Below, piece after piece: positions 1 to 8,147 of a DNA stretch of 25,341 bases. How positions within the stretch are numbered: the first letter of the stretch is position 1; the number at the start of each line of letters is the position of its first letter. The translations under genes were made by a program, and so were the position numbers. The notes beneath the pieces are model-generated. The model ran no database searches. It was not told where the DNA came from and was given only the letters and a program-made list of their open reading frames with translations. The stretch spans positions 148,481 to 173,821 of the forward strand of contig CAJTXO010000004.1 of assembly GCA_910583555.1 (NCBI GenBank), written 5' to 3'. This DNA is from an uncultured Eubacterium sp. (GTDB lineage Bacteria; Bacillota; Clostridia; Lachnospirales; Lachnospiraceae).

Positions 1-8
1 GTGTCGAC

Positions 9-779
9 CTAATTCGCTCCCGACATATAATCCTTGATCTTCGCGATCAGTTCCTCCATTGAATCTGCTTTTACAAACTCAGTATTACCGGATTTCCACT
101 CTTCCATACGCTCTTTTGCCTCTTCCTGTTTCGCTTCTTTTGCAGCCTTCGCCTTCTCTTCGGCTCTCTTCGATTTGGCGCTCTCTACCTGCTTTTGTCT
201 GGACTCACTGATCTTATCCAGTTCCGCGAAATAAGAAACATTTCCTTTGCTGTCAATGGAAATTCCAAAACTCTTTACCTGATCGGCATCTTCTCCGAGT
301 TCTTCTTTCATCTCTTCAAATTTGCCTCCGGCACCGGCCAGTACGTCCTCATACTGCTTTCTGACGTCGGCATCATTTGCCATCGCCTCAAGAGTCTCCG
401 GATCGATCAGGACGCTGTACTCTTTGCTGCCGCGGTTCAGGTATTTCTGTGCCTCCTCGTCACTCGAATACGAAGCCACATAGAAATCCATGTTTGAATA
501 TTTCTCTTTTAACTCTTCCAAAAGTTTTTTGGCCTTGTTACTCAAATTAAAATCGGCAGCGCCGGTCTTTCTGGCAGAAGTTTGGTTCGTGCGATATTGT
601 TTCGCTGCAGCCGAGGGCTCATAACTCTCTGCGGCAAGTTTCCACATCGAATCCATATTCGTTGACTTGTCCGCATTCCTCGTGCCCTTTGTGCTCTTTT
701 TCGCCGAATAGCCATAATTTTTTCCGGTCGTCTGCTGTGTGTTCGTTCCCTGTAATGGCATCCATGCATTATAACTCAT
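9..779 (-). CDS. hypothetical protein with charged C-terminal helix (possibly DUF6033-like)
   Basis: This 256-residue protein has no signal peptide or membrane segment. Residues 1-75 are low in hydrophobics and rich in Asn, Gln, Thr and Lys, and look disordered. A compact middle part (about 80-185) starts at NLSNKAKKLLEELKEKYSNM and contains the stretch VLIDPETLEAM. Residues 188-230 are a Lys/Glu/Ala-rich helix, likely coiled coil, followed by a short C-terminal helix. The start is secure: AAAGGAGT lies 7 bases before the ATG. The layout recalls the DUF6033 family of uncharacterised Firmicutes proteins, but that is recall and not a search result. It is separated by about 95 bases from the next gene upstream on the same strand, and no terminator is evident there. 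The function is unknown. Confidence 0.75.
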   Translation of the reverse strand: MSYNAWMPLQGTNTQQTTGKNYGYSAKKSTKGTRNADKSTNMDSMWKLAAESYEPSAAAKQYRTNQTSARKTGAADFNLSNKAKKLLEELKEKYSNMDFYVASYSSDEEAQKYLNRGSKEYSVLIDPETLEAMANDADVRKQYEDVLAGAGGKFEEMKEELGEDADQVKSFGISIDSKGNVSYFAELDKISESRQKQVESAKSKRAEEKAKAAKEAKQEEAKERMEEWKSGNTEFVKADSMEELIAKIKDYMSGAN

Positions 780-874
780 AGTCTGACTCCTTTCATAACA
801 AAAAACATAGTTTGCTTCTTTTAACTATTTCGGCAAATGAACAAAAAAACTTAACCATCCCTCCAAATTCTTCC

Positions 875-1393
875 TTAAAGTTTCCGCTCCCGCAGCATGC
901 TGATAAATACGCGGTACGCCTTGTCATAAACGATCCACCCAAGCTGTCCGGCCAGCCATAAAAGAAACGTGCCTGCCGGCATGTCAAACACCGGAAAAAA
1001 AGAACGGAAAAATAAGAGCATCGGCACAAAAATAACCTGAAACAACCCCCAGTTGCAGACCAGCTGGAAGCGGAGTTTTTTCTTTTGATCCTCGATATGG
1101 TTCCATTTTGCGAACACAAGTTCACACAGGAAAATATAACCGCCCAGGCAGAGATACAGCCCCCAGTGAAACTTATCCGGATTCAGGAAAAGATCAAGCA
1201 GCACACATAGGACCAACTGGGCAGCCCCGTATTTCAACCCGTATCTGCTGATCGTGTAACCGATGAGATAAGCGGCCATCGCCGTAAAGAACAGCGTATT
1301 GACTGGAATAAAAGTACCCAGCAAAAGAAGGATCGTACTCAGCGCCGCCATGAGCGCTGTCCCAGCGGCCGCGCGTGTCTGATTCAGATGCAT
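875..1393 (-). CDS. integral membrane protein of unknown function
   Basis: A 172-residue hydrophobic protein with about five membrane segments (for example TALMAALSTILLLLGTFIPV near the N-terminus and GTFLLWLAGQLGWIVYD near the end), small polar loops and a basic C-terminus. An ATG 24 bases further upstream is in frame, but GGGAGGGG lies about 10 bases before the ATG at 1393, so this internal start is preferred. It begins 10 bases inside the end of the J-domain gene, which implies translational coupling in the four-gene cluster. The small multi-pass layout resembles ECF-transporter S components or DUF2232-like proteins, but no substrate or family motif was recognised. It could be a partner that anchors or uses the co-encoded J-domain protein; that is inference. 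Confidence 0.75.
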   Translation of the reverse strand: MHLNQTRAAAGTALMAALSTILLLLGTFIPVNTLFFTAMAAYLIGYTISRYGLKYGAAQLVLCVLLDLFLNPDKFHWGLYLCLGGYIFLCELVFAKWNHIEDQKKKLRFQLVCNWGLFQVIFVPMLLFFRSFFPVFDMPAGTFLLWLAGQLGWIVYDKAYRVFISMLRERKL

Positions 1394-2079
1394 GAACACA
1401 AATCCCCTCCCATACATTCACAAAGGGAATCGGCACACCAGAGGTCACAGCACAAATTTCCGGTGCCGCATGAGTTATAACTCCCGCCGTAGCCTCCATA
1501 ATTCCCGTAACCTCCATATCCCCCGTAACCGCCGCCATAACCGCCGCCAAACGGACTGCCGAACGAACCGTAACCGCCTCCATTGACAAGCTGCTGGTAG
1601 TACTGCCTGAACTCCATATTATCAGGTTCCAGTTCTACCGCCTTCTGCGCATGGTCTTTGGCCGTCACGTTATTTCCAAGTCCCATATTTGCCACGGAAC
1701 TAAAATAGTACCAGCGCGCATTGTGGTTCTCGATCCCGTCCAGAACATGCAGGGCCTCGTTAAACCGTCTGGCCCGGATATAGTTCATCGCCGCCATCAG
1801 ATGCTGGTCCTCTTCGGAATACGACTGACCGGCGCCATTCCTGCCATAGCCGCCATATCCATAATTTCCTGACGTCTGGCCGGACCGCTCACTCACGATC
1901 TGATTATACGCTTCCTGGATCTGTTTAAACTTATCCGCCGCCGCTTCCGCCTCGGCTCTCGGACTGTTCGCGAACGAATCCGGATGGTATTTCCGGCTCA
2001 GGTTCCGGTATGCCCTCTTGATCTCCTTATCGCTGGCACCGCGGCTCACGCCCAGTATGCTATATGGATCATTCATCAT
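1384..2079 (-). CDS. J-domain (DnaJ-like) protein with TPR-like middle and Cys-rich tail
   Basis: This 231-residue protein starts with a J domain (residues 4-62) carrying the HPD motif at 32-34 (KYHPDSF), the signature that stimulates the ATPase of Hsp70/DnaK. A Gly/Tyr linker (70-85) follows. Residues 90-165 form helical pairs resembling a tetratricopeptide unit (AMNYIRARRFNEALHVLDGI, then KDHAQKAVELEPDN). A second Gly/Tyr-rich stretch (168-200) leads to a tail with eight cysteines in the last 28 residues, which may bind metal or form a membrane-proximal knot. It lacks the zinc-finger and C-terminal domains of true DnaJ, so it is a specialised co-chaperone. AGAGGG sits 6 bases before the first of two ATGs. 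Its start overlaps the previous gene by 11 bases and its end overlaps the next by 10. Confidence 0.88.
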   Translation of the reverse strand: MMNDPYSILGVSRGASDKEIKRAYRNLSRKYHPDSFANSPRAEAEAAADKFKQIQEAYNQIVSERSGQTSGNYGYGGYGRNGAGQSYSEEDQHLMAAMNYIRARRFNEALHVLDGIENHNARWYYFSSVANMGLGNNVTAKDHAQKAVELEPDNMEFRQYYQQLVNGGGYGSFGSPFGGGYGGGYGGYGGYGNYGGYGGSYNSCGTGNLCCDLWCADSLCECMGGDLCSCI

Positions 2080-2920
2080 TTTTTTCCCTCTCCTCCATCT
2101 TCTGCAAATCTTTCATCAACTGGATCCGGACTCCCTCGTATACAATATTGCGCAGGATCGGCAGATCCCTCTCGAGCGGCAGCTTTTCAAACTCTATGAC
2201 GGCCTCCCGCATCGTATCATCCAGTACGCGCGGCATCCATTCATCAATCGTTTCACCGCCGCGCGGCTGTCCTGAAACAAGGAGCGGATTAAAATTTCCC
2301 TTTTTCCGGTCTTCCTCCCGATCCAGATAGGCGTCCAGCAGGTAGATATATTTTCCGATAAAGAAGCCAAGCCGCCTCAAGATCGGCTCAAACGCATCGC
2401 TCCTGTACACAAACAGCTCGGACATCAATTCCCCAAACGGCCGGCTGATCTCATCTAACTCCGCCACACCCTGCTGTTCCAGCCGGGCCAGCTTTTCCAG
2501 GCTCGATCGAATCACCTCCGACTGGCGGGGATACTCCGCCGCTATCTTCCCTGCCCTTTTATGAAACAATCTGGAGGCAAACAGCGCCGAATATTTGCGT
2601 TCATCCACCCAGTCATCCAGAAAGTGGTAATACGATAACAAAACATTCATATCCGCCGCGTAGTCCGTGATCTTATTGCAGATCATATGCTGCTTTTTCG
2701 CCGGGTGGATGAGGCAGCGCCGGCGCTCTTTTTGTTCTGCCGGCTCATACAGCGAGGACAAAAGAAGGATGAGAAACGTCATGTCATACGTAAGCGTAAG
2801 CTGGCTCGCTATCCCATTTCTTTGTTTCAGCCTCTGGCAAAGTCCGCAGTAAAAACCTTTATAGCGCTCAAATTCCCGGACTTTTAATTCCGGCTTGTTC
2901 GCCATCACATACCCAAACAT
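2069..2920 (-). CDS. DUF5685-like helical protein
   Basis: A 283-residue, almost all-helical soluble protein. The N-terminus MFGYVMANKPELKVREFERY followed by YCGLC (Cys25, Cys28) and the later block with YAADMNVLLSYYHFLDDW are what I associate with the DUF5685 family of uncharacterised Clostridia proteins. Further cysteines (in RRCLIHP and HMICNK) could complete a metal site with the CxxC pair. A GTG at 2941 is in frame and overlaps the preceding stop as GTGA, so a protein seven residues longer is possible. The ATG at 2920 is preferred because family members begin MFGY, though its ribosome binding site is poorly spaced. The gene lies between the zinc-ribbon membrane protein and the J-domain protein, with overlaps on both sides. 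The molecular function is unknown. Confidence 0.8.
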   Translation of the reverse strand: MFGYVMANKPELKVREFERYKGFYCGLCQRLKQRNGIASQLTLTYDMTFLILLLSSLYEPAEQKERRRCLIHPAKKQHMICNKITDYAADMNVLLSYYHFLDDWVDERKYSALFASRLFHKRAGKIAAEYPRQSEVIRSSLEKLARLEQQGVAELDEISRPFGELMSELFVYRSDAFEPILRRLGFFIGKYIYLLDAYLDREEDRKKGNFNPLLVSGQPRGGETIDEWMPRVLDDTMREAVIEFEKLPLERDLPILRNIVYEGVRIQLMKDLQKMEEREKNDE

Positions 2921-2937
2921 TTTTTTCGTCCATTCCC

Positions 2938-3354
2938 TCACGTTCTCTTGATAAATTCAAACCGGCACTTTGGACACGAGATCGCTATCTTCCCCCGTCC
3001 TTTCGGCACGCGTATGACCTGATGGCATTTGGGACAGCGGTACAGTTTTTTCACACCGTTCCGCTCCTGAAAACGGAGATGGTAAAATTTAAAAAAGTTT
3101 TTCACCCGGTTCCAGATCGATAAAAACTTCTGATTTTCCATCTGCCTTTTATAGATATTCCTTGAAAAGAAACGAAAAAAATACACTGCCACAAAAACCA
3201 GATCAAGCGTGTTTAACACGAGGGCAAATACTGTCCCCCGGAAAAACATGGATATGATCCACATTACAATATATGCAGCGAAACAAAACATCCCGAGCTG
3301 ATCCTGCCCGTATCTGCCGTACATCATGTGCTGCAACCGATCGCGAAACCGCAT
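2938..3354 (-). CDS. membrane protein with C-terminal zinc ribbon
   Basis: This 138-residue protein has two membrane segments (about 21-39 and 44-62), a basic amphipathic linker, and a C-terminal zinc ribbon with two CPKC knuckles (Cys107/110 and Cys127/130) spaced 16 residues apart. The ribbon should face the cytoplasm. A GTG at 3360 is in frame, but AGGAGG lies only two bases from it and eight bases from the ATG at 3354, so the latter is chosen. Its stop overlaps the GTG of the next gene. It is the first gene of the tightly packed cluster with the DUF5685-like and J-domain proteins, and a J-protein client-recruiting or metal-sensing role is possible but unproven. Confidence 0.8.
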   Translation of the reverse strand: MRFRDRLQHMMYGRYGQDQLGMFCFAAYIVMWIISMFFRGTVFALVLNTLDLVFVAVYFFRFFSRNIYKRQMENQKFLSIWNRVKNFFKFYHLRFQERNGVKKLYRCPKCHQVIRVPKGRGKIAISCPKCRFEFIKRT

Positions 3355-3400
3355 AAGCACACCCTCCTTTTTTTGTTATCTGGATGTAAAGATCCTGACA

Positions 3401-3462
3401 CTAGTGCATTGTATCGTTCATATTTCGCCAAATCGCTTAAAATGAACGGTACAATACACTAG
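3401..3462. repeat. 62-bp dyad, 21-bp arms with two mismatches
   Basis: The left arm (3401-3421) begins ctagtgcattgta and the right arm (3442-3462) is its reverse complement except at two positions, both of which still allow G-U pairing in RNA on one strand. The 20-base centre contains a small inner dyad, ATTT-cgcc-AAAT (3422-3433). No T-run follows on either strand, so it is not a standard intrinsic terminator. It lies in the 160-base gap between the zinc-ribbon gene and the CDF transporter gene, and no second copy was seen in the window. Confidence 0.85.
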
Positions 3463-3521
3463 CTATCCTACACGTCATATATGAACATTCCGTGACGAGT
3501 TTTTAAATTTCCCGTAACGGT

Positions 3522-4409
3522 TTACATCACATAATTCGGATTGACATGTACCATACAGTGCTTTACGGCCGGAAAATCCTGCTCGATCCGGTCATGGACA
3601 TCCTCCGCGATCGCATGCGCTTCAAACAATGTCATATTGCCGTCACATTCGATTTCAATATCCATATATATTTTATTGCCAAACATCCTCGTCTTAATAT
3701 CGTCGATCGCGAGTACCCCGTCCCGCGCCAGGACACACTGCCGCATCTGTTCCACGGTCTGGTCGTCACATGCCTCGTCGGTCATCTTCCCAACGGCATC
3801 CATAAATATATCATACGCCGCTTTCAGGATAAAAATACTGATCCCGATACTGGCAACCGGATCCAGCACAGGAATACCGAGCTTCGCGCCCAATATGCCG
3901 GCAAAACTGCCGACAGAAGAAAGCGCATCCGACCGGTGGTGCCACGCGTCCGCTTTTAACGCGCCCGACTTTATTTTTTTCGCGGCCGCGATCGTATACC
4001 AGTACATCCCCTCTTTTACGGCGATCGAACAGAGAGCCGCAGCGAGGGGGAGTATGGTCGGAACCGTTATATGGCTGTGATCTCCCGACAAGATCACAAG
4101 AACCCCCTGATAACCGATGCCAAGTCCCGTACCGGCAAGGATGACCGCCAGCAGGATGGCCGCCACGCACTCCAGGCGCTCGTGGCCGTATTGATGGTTC
4201 TGATCCGATTCTTTTCCCGAAATGCGGACGCCGATCATGACAATGACCGTACTGAACACATCCGACGCGGAATGCACGGCATCCGAAACCATAGCCGCCG
4301 AATTCCCGGCAACACCGGCAATAAATTTTCCGATGGAAAGAATCAGGTTGACGATAATGCTGTTTCTGGAAACACGCATCGCAATCTGTTCCTCGGTCTG
4401 TCTTTGCAT
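3522..4409 (-). CDS. cation diffusion facilitator (CDF) divalent-metal efflux transporter
   Basis: A 295-residue CDF-family transporter of the inner membrane, expected to export Zn2+, Mn2+ or a similar cation in exchange for protons. There are six hydrophobic segments between residues 15 and 205. The two metal-site motifs are visible: DAVHSASD in TM2 (Asp43, His46, Asp50) and HHRSD in TM5 (His157, Asp161). The first site has the DxxHxxxD pattern usual for Zn/Mn/Co members of the family. A cytoplasmic ferredoxin-like C-terminal domain (about 208-295) ends with HCMVHVNPN. A TTG at 4418 would lengthen it by three residues, but GAGGGGAG is nine bases from the ATG at 4409 and touches the TTG. A small membrane protein gene ends 16 bases upstream, so the two are probably cotranscribed. 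The cation specificity cannot be read with confidence. Confidence 0.9.
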   Translation of the reverse strand: MQRQTEEQIAMRVSRNSIIVNLILSIGKFIAGVAGNSAAMVSDAVHSASDVFSTVIVMIGVRISGKESDQNHQYGHERLECVAAILLAVILAGTGLGIGYQGVLVILSGDHSHITVPTILPLAAALCSIAVKEGMYWYTIAAAKKIKSGALKADAWHHRSDALSSVGSFAGILGAKLGIPVLDPVASIGISIFILKAAYDIFMDAVGKMTDEACDDQTVEQMRQCVLARDGVLAIDDIKTRMFGNKIYMDIEIECDGNMTLFEAHAIAEDVHDRIEQDFPAVKHCMVHVNPNYVM

Positions 4410-4425
4410 TTCCGTCAATCTCCCC

Positions 4426-4641
4426 TCACTTTTTATTCTTTTCCTTCTTATATTTCACAGTTTCCACGATTGAAATGATCACCCAGATCACGATAAGAAC
4501 AAGAAATACCCAGTTCGCCACATTGTGGTTCGGCCCGAGCATCATGATCCGGAATACATCCGCAAAAATAAGCACGCCCGTACACACCCAGCACGACACC
4601 ACGCCATTCTTCGGATCTTTTACCGCATTTGTATTCGCCAT
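4426..4641 (-). CDS. small two-TM membrane protein
   Basis: A 71-codon frame giving about 70 residues: a short polar N-terminus starting MANTNAVKDPKNG, two hydrophobic segments (VVSCWVCTGVLIFADVFRIM and WVFLVLIVIWVIISIVETV) and a strongly basic tail of alternating Lys and Glu. An upstream in-frame start at 4677 exists, but GGAGG lies six bases before the ATG at 4641, which fixes the shorter form. It sits between ruvB and the CDF transporter gene on the same strand. I recognise no family. It may be an accessory of the adjacent metal exporter, which is inferred from position only. Confidence 0.65.
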   Translation of the reverse strand: MANTNAVKDPKNGVVSCWVCTGVLIFADVFRIMMLGPNHNVANWVFLVLIVIWVIISIVETVKYKKEKNKK

Positions 4642-4704
4642 TGTTTTCCTCCATTCACGCACGCCTTTTTCCACCATACATACAAGTCTTTGCGGCGCGC
4701 CTTC

Positions 4705-5703
4705 TTAGTTCTGCATTTCGAGTCCAAAATGCTGATATGTCTTCTCTGTTACCATGCGTCCTCGCGGCGTCCTCGCGAGAAATCCATTTTGTATGAGATA
4801 CGGTTCATAGACATCCTCGATCGTACCGCTGTCCTCTCCGATACTTGCCGCTAACGTCTCCAGTCCCACAGGGCCGCCGGTAAATTTATCGATCATCGTC
4901 ATCAGGATTTCACGGTCGGTATTATCAAGTCCGAATGTATCGACTTCCAACAAATCCAGGGCAAAATCAGCGACCTCCCGCGTGATCCTTCCGTCGTACT
5001 TTACTTGCGCAAAATCCCTTACCCGCTTTAAGAGCCGGTTGGCAAGCCGCGGTGTCCCCCTGGAACGTCTAGCGATCTCAACCGCCCCCATCTCGTCGAT
5101 CTCAACGTGGAACACGCCTGCCGACCGCCTGACGATCGTCGTCAGTTCTTCCACCGTATAAAATTCAAGCTTATTTACGACCCCAAACCGGTCTCGGAGT
5201 GGAGCCGTCAGCATCCCGGCACGCGTTGTCGCCCCCACCAGTGTAAACCGCGGCAGATCCAGACGGATGCTCCGCGCCGAGGCTCCTTTCCCGATCACAA
5301 TATCGATCGCGAAATCCTCCATCGCCGGATACAGAACCTCTTCCACCTGACGGTTCAGCCGGTGGATCTCATCGACGAAAAGCAGGTCGCCCTCCTGCAG
5401 ATTGTTGAGGATGGACGCGATCTCCCCCGGTTTCTCGATCGCCGGCCCGGACGTGATCTTTAAGTGAACCCCCATCTCATTGGCGATAATACTGGCAAGC
5501 GTCGTTTTTCCGAGTCCCGGCGGGCCATATAGCAAAACGTGGTCGAGCGCTTCCCCTCTCTCCTTCGCCGCCTCGATAAACACCTTCAGATTTTCTTTCG
5601 CCTTTTTCTGCCCGATATAATCACGGAGAAGTTTCGGCCGGAGACTATTTTCAATCTTATAATCCTCTTCCATGACATCGGTTGAAATCACACGTTTTTC
5701 CAT
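4705..5703 (-). CDS. ruvB: Holliday junction branch-migration helicase RuvB
   Basis: This 332-residue AAA+ ATPase forms the hexameric motor that drives branch migration of Holliday junctions together with RuvA. The sequence shows the family N-terminus (SLRPKLLRDYIGQKKAKENL), Walker A GPPGLGKT at residues 60-67, Walker B LLFVDEIHRL near 109-118, the sensor region LVGATTRAGMLTAPLRDRFG, and the C-terminal winged helix with RTPRGR. The length is normal for the family. AAGGAGAGGG is placed just before the ATG. ruvA lies 12 bases upstream, as in most bacteria. No ruvC is seen, which fits Firmicutes, where RecU usually acts as the resolvase. Confidence 0.98.
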   Translation of the reverse strand: MEKRVISTDVMEEDYKIENSLRPKLLRDYIGQKKAKENLKVFIEAAKERGEALDHVLLYGPPGLGKTTLASIIANEMGVHLKITSGPAIEKPGEIASILNNLQEGDLLFVDEIHRLNRQVEEVLYPAMEDFAIDIVIGKGASARSIRLDLPRFTLVGATTRAGMLTAPLRDRFGVVNKLEFYTVEELTTIVRRSAGVFHVEIDEMGAVEIARRSRGTPRLANRLLKRVRDFAQVKYDGRITREVADFALDLLEVDTFGLDNTDREILMTMIDKFTGGPVGLETLAASIGEDSGTIEDVYEPYLIQNGFLARTPRGRMVTEKTYQHFGLEMQN

Positions 5704-5715
5704 ATCCCTCTCCTT

Positions 5716-6336
5716 TTATATGTTCTTCAATCCGGCCTTCAGTATGTCCTCCACTGTCATTTCCGGCGTGACAGACACCTTCTTTACGGCCTTCATCGCC
5801 TCGGTACCCGTGTATCCGAGTGCCACAAGCGCCTGCACGGCCTCGTTTACCGCCGATCCGCCATCGCTGGAAAAAGCTGCTCCCTCGGCGCCGCCAGCCG
5901 CTCCTCTATCTAAAACGCCTTCCACCGCTTCCTCAAAGTCCATCTTATCTTTTAATTCCAAAATAAGCTTGCCAGCCGTCTTTTTTCCGATGCCTGGCGC
6001 TTTGGATATACTCCTGGCATCGTCTGCGAGAATGGCAAACCGCAGGGCATCCGCATCCATGACCGATAAAATACCGAGCGCGCCTTTCGGCCCGATGCCG
6101 CTCACCGTAATGAGCAGTTTAAACATCGCGAGCTCATCTTTCGTGAGAAAGCCAAAAAGCTGCTGGCAGTCCTCGCGCACATACATATATGTATAGATCT
6201 TTACTTCATGTCCCGCCGGCGGCAGCGCAGATACGACGGACATCGGGACCATGATCTCAAATCCCATGCCCTGGTTTTCCACAACGATCTGATTTTCGCC
6301 AACCGTATCTAACACGCCTTTTATAAAGTGTATCAT
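5716..6336 (-). CDS. ruvA: Holliday junction DNA-binding protein RuvA
   Basis: A 206-residue protein that binds the four-way junction as a tetramer and loads RuvB. The N-terminal OB domain starts MIHFIKGVLDTVGENQIVVE. The helix-hairpin-helix region includes LLITVSGIGPKGALGIL and ISKAPGIGKKTAGKLILELK. The C-terminal RuvB-binding domain (about 160-206) contains EAVQALVALGYTGTEAMKAV, after a Gly/Ala-rich linker. An ATG at 6348 is in frame, but GGGGA lies five bases before the ATG at 6336, and this matches the usual start of the family. The cardiolipin synthase gene ends 21 bases upstream on the same strand, so ruvAB may be read partly from the cls promoter. Confidence 0.97.
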   Translation of the reverse strand: MIHFIKGVLDTVGENQIVVENQGMGFEIMVPMSVVSALPPAGHEVKIYTYMYVREDCQQLFGFLTKDELAMFKLLITVSGIGPKGALGILSVMDADALRFAILADDARSISKAPGIGKKTAGKLILELKDKMDFEEAVEGVLDRGAAGGAEGAAFSSDGGSAVNEAVQALVALGYTGTEAMKAVKKVSVTPEMTVEDILKAGLKNI

Positions 6337-6357
6337 ATCATTCCCCATTTCTGCCTG

Positions 6358-7929
6358 TCATACAAGAGTAGAAAATACTTTTAGTACATGCTGGACCGCC
6401 TTTCGCATGAACGGCCGGTCCAGCCACTCCTCATAACTTATTTCGCGGCTCACTGCAAACGTATCCTCAAAATCCTTATGGATATGCGTTAAAAATTCAC
6501 TGTCATACACCCACACACCATTTTCGTAATGCAGATAAAAACTGCGGTAATCCAAATTGATCGTTCCGACGACGGCACAGTGTTCGGACATGACCACTTT
6601 TGAGTGGATAAATCCCGGGGTATACTCGTAGATGCGTATCCCATACGCCAACAGGATCCCATAATTGTACTCCGTCAGCCATTTCACATGTTTTTTATCC
6701 GGAATGCTCGGCGTGATGATACGCACATCCACGCCCCGGCATTTCGCCTCGATCAGACTTTGTATGAGTGTTTCCTCTAAGATCAGATAAGGTGTCATGA
6801 CATACAGAATCTTCCCCGCGTAATTCATCATCTGCTTATACACACTTCCCACAAAACTCTGTGGACTGAGCGCCGGCCCGTCCCGAAGGACATGGCAGTA
6901 CATCTTCGTCTCTGGAAACGCGGCGCTTGGACGGTAGGATTCGATATCAAGCTTTTGCTTGTACGCGCACACGGACCACATTTCCAGAAAGGCGATCGTC
7001 AGTCCCCACACCGCATCCCCCTGGATACGGATTCCCGCATCTTTCCATACACCAAACCGCTCGATCAGGTTGGCATATTCATCCGCGATATTAAAACCGC
7101 CCGTGTATCCGATATTCCCGTCGATGATCACGATCTTCTGGTGATCCCGGAAGTTCATGTACAGCTTGCTCGCATATTTGTGGATCGGATTAAATACCTC
7201 GACCTCAAACCCTTCTGCCCGCAGCCTGGACGCAAAATGTTTGCCGGTACGGAACATGGCGCCGAAGTCGTCGTACAAAAATTTAACTTCGACCCCCTCT
7301 TTTATTTTGCGCAGCAGGATTTCATGGATCTGATCCCAGATCGCCCCTTCCGCCACAATAAAAAATTCCAGAAAAACAAAAGACTCCGCGTGCTCCAGAT
7401 CCTCGAACAAGTCCTCAAACGCTTCTTCCCCAAACGCGTAATACTCCGCGGTATTGTTTTTAAAGATCGGAGCGCCTTTTGCGGTCATATATTTTGACAT
7501 ACGCGAAGAAACCGGATGCGCATCTGAAAATTCCCGCGCCACCTCCGGATCCTGAACGAGCCATCTGTCAGTATGCTTGATCTGAGCCGCGATTGCTTTG
7601 TTTAACTTATTTTTCTTTCCAACCTTTCCCCAGAGGTTAAACATGATCAGTCCGGAAATCGGAAAAATCAAAATCATACAGAGCCATGAGAATTTATATG
7701 AATAATTCCGGCTGTCATTCGTGAGGGCCAATATGCCAAAGATCCCCGACAGCTCGATCAAAATATAAAACTGCACGGCATACTCACGAAACAGAAACGG
7801 TGTCAGAACAATGATCGCAAACTGCAGTAAGACGAGAGCGCCCACGATGCAGGCCCGGAAAAAACCGCTCAGGCTTCCCTGCATCCTTCCTTTTAGCTTT
7901 TTTAATCTTCCTTTCTTTTTCGTAATCAT
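6358..7929 (-). CDS. cls: cardiolipin synthase, phospholipase D type
   Basis: This 523-residue membrane enzyme condenses two phosphatidylglycerol molecules into cardiolipin and glycerol. The N-terminus has a basic stretch then membrane segments at about 25-47, 50-70 and 80-98 with the typical GLIMFNLWGK boundary. Two PLD domains follow. The first HKD motif is canonical (His263, Lys265, Asp270, in HQKIVIIDGNIGYTGGFN). The second reads HSKVVMSEH (His442, Lys444) with Glu449 where Asp is normal, then VVGTINLDYRSF. AGGAAGGA lies six bases before the ATG. It is divergent from the YprB-type exonuclease gene across a 218-base gap and is followed by ruvAB. Family and length are clear. Which membrane lipid reaction it prefers is inferred from homology. 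Confidence 0.93.
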   Translation of the reverse strand: MITKKKGRLKKLKGRMQGSLSGFFRACIVGALVLLQFAIIVLTPFLFREYAVQFYILIELSGIFGILALTNDSRNYSYKFSWLCMILIFPISGLIMFNLWGKVGKKNKLNKAIAAQIKHTDRWLVQDPEVAREFSDAHPVSSRMSKYMTAKGAPIFKNNTAEYYAFGEEAFEDLFEDLEHAESFVFLEFFIVAEGAIWDQIHEILLRKIKEGVEVKFLYDDFGAMFRTGKHFASRLRAEGFEVEVFNPIHKYASKLYMNFRDHQKIVIIDGNIGYTGGFNIADEYANLIERFGVWKDAGIRIQGDAVWGLTIAFLEMWSVCAYKQKLDIESYRPSAAFPETKMYCHVLRDGPALSPQSFVGSVYKQMMNYAGKILYVMTPYLILEETLIQSLIEAKCRGVDVRIITPSIPDKKHVKWLTEYNYGILLAYGIRIYEYTPGFIHSKVVMSEHCAVVGTINLDYRSFYLHYENGVWVYDSEFLTHIHKDFEDTFAVSREISYEEWLDRPFMRKAVQHVLKVFSTLV

Positions 7930-8070
7930 GTCGTATCCTTCCTGCTATTTTTTCTTTTCTATTTTTACGCTTATAGCTTATCATAACACAGGATTGAAAA
8001 TTTTTCCACGATAACTTTACAATAGTTTTCCCAAATGCTCTAAAAAATATAAATAACCGCCTTTCACACA

Positions 8071-8100
8071 TTGGACTTATTCGCGCAGAAATGATATACT
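8071..8100 (+). promoter_or_regulatory. predicted extended -10 promoter of the YprB-type gene
   Basis: TTGGAC (8071-8076) and TATACT (8095-8100) are separated by 18 bases, and TG stands one base before the -10 box, giving an extended -10. It would start transcripts near 8107, about 40 bases before the ATG at 8148. It fits a vegetative sigma-A promoter. Confidence 0.6.
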
Positions 8101-8147
8101 GACATGGACGATATCAATGATCTGAACAAACAGGGGGTAACACTTCC

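Noticed and set aside
3401..3462. Dyad as an intrinsic terminator of the CDF gene
   Set aside because: No T-run follows the stem on either strand.
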